Part shown: piece after piece, positions 33,871-47,020 of the stretch
Numbering within the stretch: the first letter of the stretch is position 1
Layout of the letters: each line of letters begins with the position of its first letter
Assembly (NCBI RefSeq): GCF_018991925.1
Contig: NW_024753828.1
Location: 1,038,361-1,102,360, forward strand
Origin: Homarus americanus
Lineage: Eukaryota; Arthropoda; Malacostraca; Decapoda; Nephropidae
Length of the DNA: 64,000 nt
Direction of reading: 5' to 3'
The notes under the pieces: model-generated
The model's database searches: none
What the model saw: the letters and a program-made list of their open reading frames with translations, nothing else
What the model was told of the DNA's origin: nothing
Made by a program: the position numbers and the translations under genes

Positions 33871-36480
33871 TTGTCGGGCTGTGTCGAGATTTGATGTCGG
33901 AGAAACTAAATTGTTTACTCGGGAGACAAAGAACAGTAACAGGTCTATTTTGTTCTTGATATTTATACATTGTTTTGTTTATGTTCCGAGTGTCCACCAT
34001 AAGTTTCTGTTCTGGGTATGAAATATGTTGATTCGGATGGTGTGTGGTTGGCTGGAGCAGTTTCACTCATTACTCGCCCACACTGACCGAGTCATTATTT
34101 AAGTATTAAATTTGTTTATTACATTGTGTATTTATTGTATTATGGTTAATTGTATTGTTTTATTGCATTAGTTTTGTATATTGGTTAGATAAGTGGAATT
34201 AATGTCAGTAGGGTAATTTATATAAAGTTTACGTTTTGGCCAATCAGGATATGTTACGGTAGTATTTGGCGGTAGAGAGGTGACGTCGGTGACCGGCTAG
34301 CGGCTGGTAGTCGGTACACAGTCTAGGCACAGCTTGTCTTAAGGAGTATACCCTCTCTCTGGTGATCTGGGAGTTGGCATTTGACTATTGAGATTTGTTT
34401 TGCTTGATATTGATTTTGTGTGATCTTGTTGAACCTTCAGTCCTTACTCAGCCACCTCCAAACATCTTATCTTATTTTTATAGTTATTTATTTTATTTTA
34501 TGTACAGTACATACAGTATGTGGTGGTGGGAAAGTCAACAAATGGTTATATTTTTATTGACTTGTTTAGGTTTTGACCTGTTAACTTGACTTTTGTTGGT
34601 ATAACTTGGGATTAATAACAATAATAAATACTGATATATTTGAAAGACTGAAGTGATTTGTGTTCATGTAACGATCTACCCTAGGGTCGTACCATTTATC
34701 ATTTACTCGAAATTTTAAGGAGGGCTTACATCAGGCCTCACCTTTGTTTCGTAGTTACAAAGATCATTAGTATTGTCAGCTCCTGGAATTAAGTAGTAAA
34801 CCGTTGACGTGATGATATTTATCTTTGGGTATAATTATCTCACGAACATGTTGCTCTTGGAATAACTTAAAGAGGTTTGTATTGAAACCAGAATTAGTCT
34901 CATGATCAATGTAGTGGGGCAAGAGGTGGTGTGGCGTGGTGGGAGCCGTGTAAAACGTGAGGGTAATTGGGGTCTAGTTGGTCATCTTTGTTGTGGTGCT
35001 GCGCTGGTAAATGAGGCAGCAGGTCCAGCCCGCCAGGATTCCTGCGGTGGAGTGCTGGACACGTGAGGCCGTCAGTGTATTATGGCACTGAAATTTCACA
35101 GCTCTCACCTTGAGATGACCGCCAGGAAGGAAGGTGTTCCAGATTGTAATGGTTACTGTCTTACCTGACAAAAACATTTAGGTGAATACTTAATGTAGGT
35201 CGAGAGAGCTTTGTGCCGCTACCATCGTTTTGGTTGACGTTATGACATCCATAGTACAGTACTGGTATGCCCTTATGGATTAATTGCAAAATAAAAATAA
35301 TTCATTTTCTGGAGCATCAGGATGTATGTGTTGTTGTTTAGTGTAGGTGTGGCAGTGGTATAAGTTGTTTTAAATAGTAAACTTGTTTGGTAATAAGAAG
35401 AAAGTCTGAACAAAATCAAGCCGCCACCAGTGAATGTTAGTGGCCGCGAGGTGCTTCTCTAGTGCTTCTTTCCTGTCCCCTGTCTTGTTGGATATTTGTC
35501 CATATCCTTTCATTCTATAACCTTTACTTATGTGTGGTTGTAGTGGTACACGGCGTGTGTTAAGGGTGACGAAGTGTGTGCGTGTTGAGACTGGAGCATT
35601 ATCTGTTGGGTACCTTGTGCTTCTCGAGGTTGCATCTTGTTGCATCATATGACGTTCATAATTATCAAGTTGAGCTATACCACCGCATGCACTTTCAGAA
35701 TATGATAAATACTTTAAGAGTAACAGAAATTATACTTGTTATGTTTGACAAACAAAGTAGAGTTAGAAATTCAGTTACATTTCATAAAATTTATTAAGTG
35801 AATTACTAGTGAGTTAGTGTTCACAAAATCTACGATCCTATAAACCTGTATAAGTAACGACCGCAACCAGGGTGTGTCCTTGACCTTCAGCACGCGAAAC
35901 TTGTTTACATGTTTATTTTTTGTTAATATACTCAGTATCTACTGATGCTAAATATTGCTTAACAAATAATGAGTGTAATAATGGTGGGGATAGTGATGCA
36001 GAGGTAACCTGTAGTATAATCAAGGTGACGGCGTGACATACTACGTAGGCGAGCAGAAACTTTGGACAACATTCTGGTGTTCCCTGACTCAGGCAGTCAG
36101 GGTCACTCACTGGGCAGAGAAGAGTATTTTGAAGCGAGGTTTTGTTACCAGTCAACGTGTAATTCAGTCGTTAAAGGCGTATCTTAGTCTTGTATGTGGT
36201 ATTCAGACCCTAAATGCCGTATCTCAGGCGTTTGTGTGTATAAGATTTCATTTTAAACTGTTTTACAAGATCAATTTGTTATGGTATAACTTACTGTCTT
36301 GGGAGTGGCTAAAACACTCGCTGGTGGATGTTGGTTACATTACTAATAAGTAGATTTATATTAACACTGAAAGCTAAGCCGGCTGTAATTTATCAGGTGA
36401 TAAAGATTGTATGTCAGGATCTGATATTGGAGTAAAACGCACAATGAAAGTTATGGTTGAGAGATGATACGTGGAACATA
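33871..36480. other. No gene recognised
   Basis: No domain is recognised. A GC-richer segment at 34260-34390, flanked by AT-rich sequence, could be part of a retrotransposon long terminal repeat. I cannot find a partner copy or clear ends. Confidence 0.4.
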
Positions 36481-36499
36481 TATTTATTTTTGTTTATTT

Positions 36500-36558
36500 C
36501 CCCAAGGGGGCTAGTTTATTGGGCACCCCCTTACATCCTGTGACATGAGTATATAGGT
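36500..36558 (-). mobile_element. LINE 3' tail (family A, copy 3), interrupted by a hAT
   Basis: The reverse complement reads CACAGGATGTAAGGGGGTG then CCCAATAAACTAGC, near-identical to 24703-24735. The hAT element begins immediately beside it; its left target duplication (36551-36558) lies at the end of this stretch. Confidence 0.75.
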
Positions 36559-37419
36559 TAGGGTTGCCATACGTCCGTATTTTTCCGGACATGTCCTCTA
36601 TTTAGGTCTCGAAATCTTCATCCGGAAGGAATTTTTAAAATTCTTCAAAAGTCCGGAATTTCAGCTTCCATCATTTTCGCCACGGAAAAAAAAAACATGA
36701 AACTGTAATGACGAGAGAGAAAGAGAGGGAAGGTGGAAACCGTAGAGATATCTTTCAGTTTTCGTCAGCTGATAAGTCACTTGTACGCCTGTACTGTGTT
36801 GTCAACTTAGCTGTCAAATATTTGATTGATAAGGAGGTAGAAGTTGATGAAGTGTTTTGACCAAGTTAGTAACCTGAAGCAGTTTGTGCAAAATTACAAG
36901 TGATGAAGAATTTCGTAATCTGCCAACACATAAAAAGTGGACCAGATACTTTGAAAAATCAAAGGACATTGAATGCCACTCAGAATTGCTAAGAATTGCA
37001 CAATTCTTTGCTATATCATCTCAGTGCAAATGTAGAAAGAGTTTTTTCACTGATGCAAAGTCAATGGACAAAGGAAAGGAACAAATTGAGTGTTGAAACA
37101 ATGAAAGGCATTCTGACTGTACAGTACAACTTCCGAGAAACACCTTGCAGTGACTTCTATACCTTTCTAAAGAGCAATCATCCAATACTGAAAAAGATCC
37201 GATCTACAGAAAAGTATGCATGGGCACATAAAGTCACACACACAGTGGGGGAAGAAGACTGCAGCTAAGGGAATGAAGATGTTCAGCCTTAAGCAAATGT
37301 ATTTTTTTTTTTTTTAGATTTCTATACCATGTATGTTGTATATTAGCCTGTGTGCCGGGTGGGGGGGGGATGTCTTCGGGAGCGTCCTCTTTTTTGAATG
37401 TTCAGATATGGCAACCCTA
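36559..37419 (+). mobile_element. hAT-family DNA transposon, 861 bp, with exact ends
   Basis: Both ends carry the perfect 13-base inverted repeat TAGGGTTGCCATA (36559-36571 and 37407-37419). The element is flanked by the 8-base target duplication ATATAGGT (36551-36558 and 37420-37427). Eight-base duplications and a T/C-AGGG start are hallmarks of hAT elements. The interior holds only a C-terminal piece of transposase, so it is an internally deleted, non-autonomous copy. Confidence 0.95.
36880..37267 (+). pseudogene. hAT transposase, C-terminal dimerisation region (frameshifted)
   Basis: The first part reads SDEEFRNLPTHKKWTRYFEK and ELLRIAQFF. After a frameshift near 37015 it continues SANVERVFSLMQSQWTKERN, LSVETMKGILTVQYNF and CSDFYTFLKSNHP, with a stop at about 37266. 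The SAxxERxFS word followed by an R/L-S-x-E helix is the conserved hAT C-terminal (dimerisation) region. The RNase H-like catalytic core, BED zinc finger and N-terminus are absent. Confidence 0.88.
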
Positions 37420-37427
37420 ATATAGGT

Positions 37428-37696
37428 GGTGTGGCAGCCTTGACCTGTGGTCCATGCCACGCTCACGTCATCACCTGGATCAACTCCCTCATGTGAATAC
37501 ACGTCGTCACCGCGGCACCAGTGATGAAGCACACAACTGTCTGTGGCCGAGGTTGTTCTTGGAGGATCTCTGGAGTTTTCACACTGTAGAGAAGATATCG
37601 AATTATTTTTAACTAGTTGGTCATCGACTTAAACAACCCGCCCCGCGAGTCTTTCTCCTCAAGCTTTTTGTAAATTTGTAGAGATGTCGTAGTTAT
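37428..37696. other. Flank of hAT; nothing recognised
   Basis: This is continuation of the host or LINE flank beyond the right target duplication. No feature is identified. Confidence 0.4.
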
Positions 37697-37830
37697 CATA
37701 TATCCATCCAACATAGGTTGGAAGGATATATGAGCAATAGGGGTTGGGTGTAAATGGGACTTCCCAGTATGGGTCAATAGGCCCGCTGCAGTTTCCTCCA
37801 TTCATATGTTCTTATGTTCTTATGAATTTG
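37697..37830 (+). mobile_element. CR1-like LINE 3' end with foldback junction
   Basis: From about 37710 the sequence matches 43556-43660, the 3' end of the CR1-like LINE: last codons MSNRGWV, stop, then CAGTATGGGTCAATAGGCCC and a tail of TTCTTATG units, the 8-bp tail type seen in CR1 elements. At the 5' truncation point, CATATATCCATCCAAC (37697-37712) is the reverse complement, with one mismatch, of GTTGGAAGGATATATG (37717-37732). Confidence 0.82.
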
Positions 37831-38515
37831 TGGTCTGTCTGTCTGCTTAGCCACCAACACCAGCCTCGGTCTCTTGGAAGTAGATATCGCTCACGTGAAA
37901 TATTTAGGCAATTTACGAGTTGTTTTGTTTTTGCTAATGGTCAGCGGCAAGTCAGTGATAAATCAATCAGAATGACGGAATGAAAGAGTTTCCCTAATTA
38001 ACGTGAAAGAAAAAAGGTGACAACAAGAGTCGACTCTTTTTCAGTAATGAAAACGTTAGCAAGATTCCTAAACAGCAAACCAGTAGCAAATTCCTGTGTT
38101 CATATCACAGTACCTACATTGTTAGGCGAGATGGTTATGCTGGATGAGTCTGCCATATGTTTTCGAAACACCGTATCAGTGAATATCGAGTGGCGGAGCA
38201 GGATGTTGTTAGTTCACAACGGAGACCACAACCTTCCTATGGCTACACATTCCTGACATGCCCTCACTACTAACGGGGAGTTTTTGGTAGAGTTATTTTA
38301 GACGGGCCCACTTGTCCATCACCTTGCACGGGTGTATTTGGGGCGCTGAACACCTACAGGTACACCCTAGCATTGTTGTGTAGCAACTGGCTGGAGGAAG
38401 TAGTAAACCATGACCGGGGACAAATACAGCGATTGTGCTCGTGGTACAGAGAGAGGTCATTCCCAAGGGATCCCGTACTTTAAATCCAACATCACATTAG
38501 TGCAAGGTTGTTTGA
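37831..38515. other. No gene recognised
   Basis: A 79-codon plus-strand frame at 38017-38256 is unlike anything I know and has no splice support. I treat it as noise. Confidence 0.4.
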
Positions 38516-38600
38516 TTTAAATAATTTATGTAAATCATGATTTAAATCATTTATGTAAATCATGATTTAAATCATTTATTTAAATCGTGATTTAAATCAA
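38516..38600. repeat. 25-bp AT-rich palindromic repeats
   Basis: Three 25-base units (38516, 38541, 38566) plus a partial fourth. Each contains the perfect palindrome GATTTAAATC or a close variant. They lie about 550 bases beyond the C-terminus of the minus-strand hAT relic and may be its subterminal repeats. Confidence 0.8.
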
Positions 38601-39144
38601 AAGATTTCTTAAAAAAAACATTGATTTAAATCATAATTTGATTTTTACACGTAAAGGGAAGGAAGAAATCTAAACAAAACTGCTTGCATAGCCTATGTAC
38701 TGCTAGTCAGACAGAAACAAAATATGCCTTTATTACAGAAGCTTATTTAATTCAACACAAGGAACTTCCACTTTTGCAATGTTCACTATTCAGTGTTCTT
38801 ACAAAAAAAGATACAATATACAGTATACTTGTAACCGAAACAACAAACACAAATTTCAGATGAGTATCATCACATTTCTTATCTTTGTCTACATGTTCCC
38901 ATGTATTGTACAGTACCTATGCTTCAAACAAGTAGGTGTTGTAGGTAGATATTAAAGGCGCTGATAACTTGTTTCTAATTTGCATATGGAAAAATTAAGC
39001 AAAACCAACGGAATCGCAATATTTTGGATACAACATTACATTTAATATGTATAAAAATCAATTTCTAGTGTCTCTTAGGCTTTGTTACAATACACAACAA
39101 TTCCTAACCTAACCTAACTATGAGCAATGTGTGCATTCAGAGGC

Positions 39145-40265
39145 TTAAAAAAAAAACAAGTTTTGCTGCTTTTTCTGTTCAACACCTGAAGATGAGGTTA
39201 CTGCTGAAGGGAGTTGTTGAACTGATGAGGGTATGTTACTGCCTAAAACACTTGCCTGAGAATTCCACCATTCAATAGCTGATACAGTCTTGGTCACAGC
39301 GCCAGTAAACTTAAATGCCTGGAAACGAGGTGATTTTGCCCGAAACTTCATGATGGTGGGGATAACTGAGAGGTATTTCTCATTGGCATATTCCATTGCA
39401 ATATTCACTTCTTCACTGAGTGCCTTTCCCTGAAGAGAAGGATGGACCATGTTGGCTTGAAGGTGAGCCTTGGTGATGACATGGTTATACCTTTTTATCA
39501 CTGTTTTTGCCACTTCCTGGGTGTTTCCTAAGCGTGTGTTTAATCCTTTCCAAATATCAACTGCTTCAGCAATTGTGCAATTGTCACTCTGTACCTTATC
39601 TAGTCTCGGCTATTGGCTCCAGTCGAGCCAGTAGTTCCTCTGCAGACCGCGTCAACACAAGGTTGGACACCTTGTTTCTTACTCAGAGATCAATCTTTTC
39701 CCTGTCGACTTCACAGATTTTCATTACAATTGGCAGTCTGACATGGTGTTCCATCAAGTGTCCTGGGGCATGACAAGATGCTGACCACCTTCCTTGCTGA
39801 GGCATAGTCTTGCTGAGGCATAGTCTTGCTGAGGCATAGTGATTGTTGCTAAAATGTTTTACCACATAAACCACATGATCTTTTTCATTATCAATTTCCA
39901 AGTCATGAGCCAAAAGATTCAGAATGTGTGCCAAACATCCATAGGTCAGCAGGTGCAGTTCACTTGATTCTTCTCACTGTTTTCGCATCTTGGTGACAGT
40001 GGCTGCATTATCTGTCACGACACTACCAACATGACAGCTAAAATCGTCTTCAGACTTCTGGATTGAAGACTTTGTAAGGTCTTCAAGATATATAATCAGC
40101 AGTATGGGGTTGGCCAGATGTGTCCATTGTGTCAACTAAATATATGTGACCACTTTATGTTGTCAGAGTAACACATATACAGTAATAGGCTCATTGTGGA
40201 TGTTAGACCATCCATCTAATGCAAAACTTAGCCCTGGTTGTAGTTGCGGTGCAAATTCATTTACA
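39145..40265 (-). pseudogene. Second hAT transposase relic
   Basis: Minus strand, from 40265 down: LSFALDGWSNIHNEPI, then SCHVGSVVTDNAATVTKMRK, a TGA stop, LTYGCLAHILNLLAHDLEID, and, past frame breaks, EVAKTVIKRYNHVITKAHLQ and AMEYANEKYLSVIPTIMKF. LDGWSN, the VTDNAATV...M word with a catalytic-type Asp, and the YGCxAHxLNLL word are characteristic of hAT RNase H-fold transposases. No intact frame spans the protein, and the C-terminal ERxFS word is not found. Its sequence differs from the 861-bp hAT at 36.6-37.4 kb, so this is a separate family. Ends are not resolved. Confidence 0.85.
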
Positions 40266-40734
40266 GTATATAATTTCTTCATTATTTATGCAAATATATG
40301 AACATTGGCAAACTTGTCATGTTCTTAAATAACAATGAAAAGTTTATCCTGACAGTGACACAGCCGAAAACAGATGCATCAATTACATTCCCCATTCCAT
40401 AGAGCCTTACTTCACCAAGTATTGCCAGGTAAAATTACGAGTATGAGAGCCAGTGTGGGGTCGATGGAACTTTGGCTGACTGTACATGTATAAGTTATGA
40501 AGTACACAACTAACCAGAAATATGTAATCTTGCGAATAATGAAAATTGTAGCAGGACAGTTGGGACAGTAATTTTCGGAGGAGGAGGGCTCAGTCAGGGG
40601 CCATACACAAACATCCCAAGACTCTACACTATACAGTACTTGTACAGTAGAGTACAGGTATTGTATTGTAGAATTATCATGTTTATTCTTGGAACTTCTT
40701 CATCTAAGTAACCATTTCTTCTCTTTTTTTTCAG
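40266..40734. other. Spacer between hAT relic and first sure CLASP exon
   Basis: Nothing coding. The last 25 bases are a strong polypyrimidine tract ending TTTTCAG that serves the exon at 40735. Confidence 0.5.
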
Positions 40735-40766
40735 GCAAAGGAGAGGATGATGTGGACAGATCAAGT
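40735..40766 (+). CDS. CLASP exon: acidic linker microexon
   Basis: A 32-base exon preceded by a long T-rich tract and TTTTCAG and followed by consensus donor GTGAGT at 40767. It enters in phase 1 and leaves in phase 0, encoding (x)-KGEDDVDRSS. This matches the acidic DDE.SVDGNRPSS segment that precedes the TOG2 region in vertebrate CLASPs. It is the most upstream exon I can assign with some confidence. The identity rests on the motif plus perfect phase fit to the next exons. Confidence 0.7.
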
Positions 40767-42544
<1,778 letters not shown>

Positions 42545-43660
42545 TACTTCGACAGAGTCCCCCACGAAAGACTAATTCGAAAGGTAGAAGCTCATGGCAT
42601 CAAAGGTGACATCCTTAAATGGATTAGGGCGTGGTTACAGGACAGGAAACAGCGAGTGAGCATTAACGGCACTAAGTCTCATTGGAGCAACGTCACAAGT
42701 GGAGTTCCCCAAGGCTCAGTACTTGGACCATTATTATTTATTATATACATAAACGACATAGATATCGGCATAGACAGCAACATAAGTAAATTTGCTGATG
42801 ACACTAAAATAGGACGTGTTATCAAATCTGACGAGGACCCGGCAAAACTACAGGAAGATCTAAACAAATTTTTCGAATGGTCTGAAAAATGGCAGATGAA
42901 ATTCAACGTCGACAAATGTAAAGTACTCAGTATAGGAGATGTAAACAGGGAAACCAGATACCAGATGAACAAGATGCCATAGAGAAATCCGACTGCGAGA
43001 GAGATTTAGGAGTAATGATAAGTAGGAACCTTAAGCCAAGTAAACAGTGTGTTTTTGCTCGTAACAAGGCTAATAAAGTACTTGGGTTCATACAAAGGAG
43101 TGTTAGTTACAAGACTAGCGAGGTCATCCTAAAACTGTATCTTGCTCTTGTGAGACCACACCTGGATTACGCAGTTCAGTTCTGGTCACCGTATTACAGA
43201 ATGGATATAGAATCCTTGGAATGAATTTAGAGGAGAATGACAAGACTAATCCCGGGCATTAGGAACCTTGAGTATAGAGACAGGTTGAAGCATCTTTATT
43301 TGCACTCCTTTGAGAGACGTAGAGTGAGGGGCGATATGATAGAGGTGTATAAGTGGAAGGCAGGGCTAAACAAAGGGGACATTACAAAGGTACTCAAACT
43401 ATCCAACCAGGAGCAAACTCGTAACAATGGTTTTAAATTAGACAAATTTAGATTTAGGCGTGAAATAGGTAAACACTGGTTTGGAAACAGAGTAGTGGAT
43501 GAATGGAACAAGTTACCAAATATCATCATTAACTCGAATACGCTGAATAGCTTCAAACATAGGTTGGATGCTTATATGAGCAATAGGGGTTGGGTGTAAA
43601 CGGGACTGCCCAGTATGGGTCAATAGGCCCGCTGCAGTTTCCTCCATTCTTATGTTCTGT
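42545..43660 (+). mobile_element. 5'-truncated CR1-like LINE
   Basis: Reverse transcriptase and C-terminal region of a non-LTR element in sense orientation within the CLASP intron, followed by a 3' region ending in TTCTTATG-type units. The tail form and the C-terminal RRRxRGDMI...WNKLP...SFKxRLD pattern are typical of the CR1/L2 group. A second 3' end of the same family lies at 37697-37830. Confidence 0.88.
42548..43599 (+). pseudogene. CR1-like reverse transcriptase, C-terminal half (broken)
   Basis: Visible motifs in order: FDRVPHERLIRK, GVPQGSVLGPLLFIIYINDI (RT motif with the conserved PQG), FADDTKIGR (catalytic FADD), WSEKWQMKFNVDKCKVL. A frameshift near 42970 moves the frame to SDCERDLGVMISRNLKPSKQ and LALVRPHLDYAVQFWSPYY. 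Then TGA and TAG codons at about 43222-43230 interrupt ESLE..RRMTRLIPG. The end is RRRVRGDMIEVYKWKAGLNK, GNRVVDEWNKLPN and FKHRLDAYMSNRGWV followed by a stop. The N-terminal RT part and endonuclease are missing. The catalytic FADD is intact but the gene is dead. Confidence 0.93.
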
Positions 43661-44698
43661 GTTTTCAGTGTCATCGCCAAGGATGGCAGTTGCTGATGGT
43701 TTCATATATACGCTTCCCTTCTATTTCCCACTGCTCATAAACATTATATACGCTCTCCTTCACCAACCAGAAGAAAAGCGAGCATATTAACTTTATTTCT
43801 GGAAATAACGAGTTGTGGGACTGGTGGTGGTGTTGTGGGTCAACAGCAGGCGGTGGAGGGTGAGGACTGAGAGTGTGCAGAATTATGATGGGGTCTTGTT
43901 GATGGGCGAGGCTTGTCCTATTCCTAAACAAGGTAGCATAGGGTGCGCCTCACAATTTAAAACCAACATTATCCAGATTTTTAGCACTGCTTGACCTAAA
44001 GATACGGGATTATTGAAAGCAAACCCTTTTTCATAAGCTCAAAGGGGAAAGCGTGTAGATATTGAAAGATTCCTTGTTTAAAAGTTAAATTTTCAATGTT
44101 TTTTACTTAGATTAAAACGAATTACTTGAATACGCTTATTATATCCTCGCTCTCACTATAATATTTAGGATTGCTAATATACCTTGTTACTATAACTGTT
44201 GGACAATAAATTATGGATGTTTGGTCTCAACTATGTAGGTGCAGGGTGTGAGTGGGTGGGACCCTGAGGAGTGTACAGAGACGCTCGCCACCCGGGGTCC
44301 TTCCACACCCAAGATTTATGGCTGGTTATTATTTGTATGTGCATCATTCACCAAGTTTAATATGTCCCTGGTGTGCACACTGTCCGGCCGGCCCCTGAAT
44401 ATACTCCTAGAATTTATCTGTATATTTGAGCTTATGTTGACAATTTAAAAAGGTGCACTAGTGTAACGTGGAGCCTTCGAAATGGGAGAAGAGGTGTGTG
44501 GCGTCAGGAAGGTGAGGGATGGTGGTGGTGTGTAAGGAAAGATTCTGACACTACGCTCACGTTCTCCAAGTAAATACTTCTTTCATTTGCCTGGTTTACA
44601 TTTACTCAGAGGTCAGAGTTTGCCTTTAAATTTTAACCTGTAATGACTAAATGCATACAATCAACTCTGGTATTTTTATATTACAGGTTTATTATGAC
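43661..44698 (+). other. CLASP intron; nothing recognised
   Basis: No exon or transposon is identified. A frame starting near 44239 has no usable donor. Confidence 0.45.
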
Positions 44699-44752
44699 AG
44701 AATTACACGAAATGGTAGAATTACACGAAATGGTAGAATTACACGAAATGGT
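44699..44752. repeat. Three perfect 18-bp tandem repeats
   Basis: AGAATTACACGAAATGGT occurs three times head to tail (44699, 44717, 44735). ATTACAGG occurs on both sides of the array. Confidence 0.95.
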
Positions 44753-44972
44753 ATTACAGGGATCTACATCTCCTGGTTTCTTTAGCTGATGGTGATGTAA
44801 GACACCATGTATTGGTGTGTGTAGGAGGCTGGCATTGTTCTCTAGTCTTTAGTTTTTGTTATAAATACTCCCCTTGGGTGTAGGAAGTTTATTATTGTCG
44901 TTTGATCCTGAAGTAAAAATCTTCTTACCTAATGGGACATCAAATAGCTGAATCAACTTAAACGCACTAATA

Positions 44973-44975
<3 letters not shown>

Positions 44976-45061
<86 letters not shown>

Positions 45062-45078
45062 ATATTATATATTATAAT
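44976..45078. repeat. (TA)n microsatellite
   Basis: TA run with TAT/ATTATA interruptions at its right end. Confidence 0.95.
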
Positions 45079-46837
45079 TTGTGTCATATTAGACGGACGA
45101 TTTCGCTGCTATACTTCACATGCTTAGAAAAGACTTATTTACTTATAAAAGAGATGGGAGGAGGCGAGGGGTAACCTGTGCTAGCTAGTGCTCATCAGCA
45201 CCGGGAATGTGTCCCATCTCTCCTGATGAAATTACCTGCCACCCTATGTTCTCTGGGTTAATCAGGACGGTAGGGTGTGTGTGATATAGATGATGGTGCA
45301 GTGTACCCCGGCATGTGCAGTTACCAGGATGAGCAGGGCAGGTGTGGTGTTGTATCGTTAGGGAGAGAGGCGAAGCAGTTGTTTTGATCTTAATACTAAT
45401 TTGTCTCTTAGTTGATACTGGAGCTGCTTCTGACTCCTTTCTCACCGAATAGCTTAAGGCTTCTTTTCTCTATTGTAAGTTTAAGGAAATTCTATTAAAT
45501 ATGGATAGATTGATGGTATGCATAATGTATATGAAATAGAACATAGGGCTAATGACTTTGTAGGAATAGGTTAATGGATACATTGACTTCGGGCAGGAAG
45601 GAAGACCCAGGCTCACTCACCACTAGGAGATGTATAGGAAAAGTTTAGGGAACACAGGAGAGGCAGGCTGGCGCTGAATGGTACCGTTATCAGAAGTTAT
45701 CTTTAAACCCGAGTCTCTTGTTCACCCCGACGGTAAGTTCACCTTCATCAACATATCCCTACCTCATCTTGCATCTCATTGGCGCTAATCACTGTGATGT
45801 CCAGTTCCCTGGTGTTGGGCGTGTTGTATGTTGTGATGATGTGGGTGCTCCTGCTGCCCCTCTCTCCTGTAGTGTTTATGCTTCTCTGTGTTGTGCTGGG
45901 TTGTTTTATCACCTGAGTATGTGTGTAGTGTGAGGCAGTGGATGACTTGTCCTGTGTATCGTCCCTATCGTTTGTCTCGTCTCGTCACATCAACTTGTGG
46001 CTACACTACCATCAACAGTTCAACACATACATCTCTTTCTTTTAAACCATTTCAAGTATATTTTATAATTATTCGTATTACTTTTATTATCGTTGAGCCT
46101 TGTAGGTGATAGAAATTTGTAATATTTTTTATTAAATAGGCTGTGTAGATTATGACTTAAATTTAGTTATTTTTTGTAGGCAGATCACTTCTAGGATTAA
46201 TTAGGCTTCTTCTTAAGGAAGACGCTCTTCATCTTTAAGGCTGAAGGCATGGCTGGGGGCGGGTGTGAAGAGATGAGTGAGGTGATAAATGCATTGGTTT
46301 GGTCATGACGTGTTGAAGGTATTGGTTGGGCCGGGGTAACAGTAATTACGGGTGTACAGTAGATTAGCTTGTAAGGGTTAGTTGTACACGTGGACGGGGA
46401 TTGTGGGCATGAGTGTATATGTTGTGTGTACTGTATTGGTTTTTGACAGTTTGGTGTGTACGAGTATATTGAGGTGAGGGGGGGGGTGTAAATTATTGGC
46501 GGTCATTATGGGGTTTCGAATTCGAGTTCTCTAGTTATAAATGATAGTGTGGGTGTCAGTGATGAAGCGGCATAGCGTGCTTTCTCTTACTACAGTACTG
46601 CTATATTGGTTTGATTCTTTCCTGGGTCGGCTGTACGGTGGTTATCCTTTGTAAGTATGAATATCAACAAAGTAATAAAAGTATGGTTGTGGATGTTGCT
46701 GTAGGAGGAGGCTGTGGGCGTGAGAAGTTGATGGTGTTTAGGACACTTGAGTACGGCTGCGGAGTTAAGTGTAAACTGTAGAGGATGTTCGGGTACAGTT
46801 GAACTCCAGTTGTGGGTGTGGGTGGTTGATGGGTAAG
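45079..46837 (+). other. CLASP intron; nothing recognised
   Basis: No confident exon. A possible 39-base in-phase segment at 45694-45732, ending at GTAAGT, has a poor acceptor tract and no recognisable product. Confidence 0.4.
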
Positions 46838-47020
46838 GTACAGGAGAGGTATGGGTGTGGGCGTGGGTGAATGATGGATAAATAGAGGGGAGGTATAGGC
46901 TTGGGTGGATAATGGGAAAGGTACAGGAGAGGTATGGGCGTGGGTGAATGATGGATAAATAGAGGGGAGGTATAGGCTTGGGTGGATAATGGGAAAGGTA
47001 AAGGAGAGGTTTGGGCGTGG
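46838..47020. repeat. Long-period tandem repeat (77-83 bp)
   Basis: GTACAGGAGAGGTATGGG starts units at 46838 and 46921, and a variant GTAAAGGAGAGG starts one at 46998. The first unit carries 6 extra bases (GTGGGC type). The G-rich array ends about 30 bases before the acceptor of the exon at 47052. Confidence 0.85.

Noticed and set aside
34100..34700. Possible solo long terminal repeat
   Set aside because: AT-rich and GC-rich segments resemble LTR composition, but no TG...CA ends, duplication or second copy could be found.
44239..44448. Plus-strand frame GWDPEECTETLATRGPSTPK in the CLASP intron
   Set aside because: No usable donor and no recognised match; probably chance.
45694..45732. 39-base in-phase segment ending at GTAAGT, possible CLASP microexon
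   Set aside because: The upstream tract is not pyrimidine-rich, and the peptide lacks the basic or acidic character of the linker.
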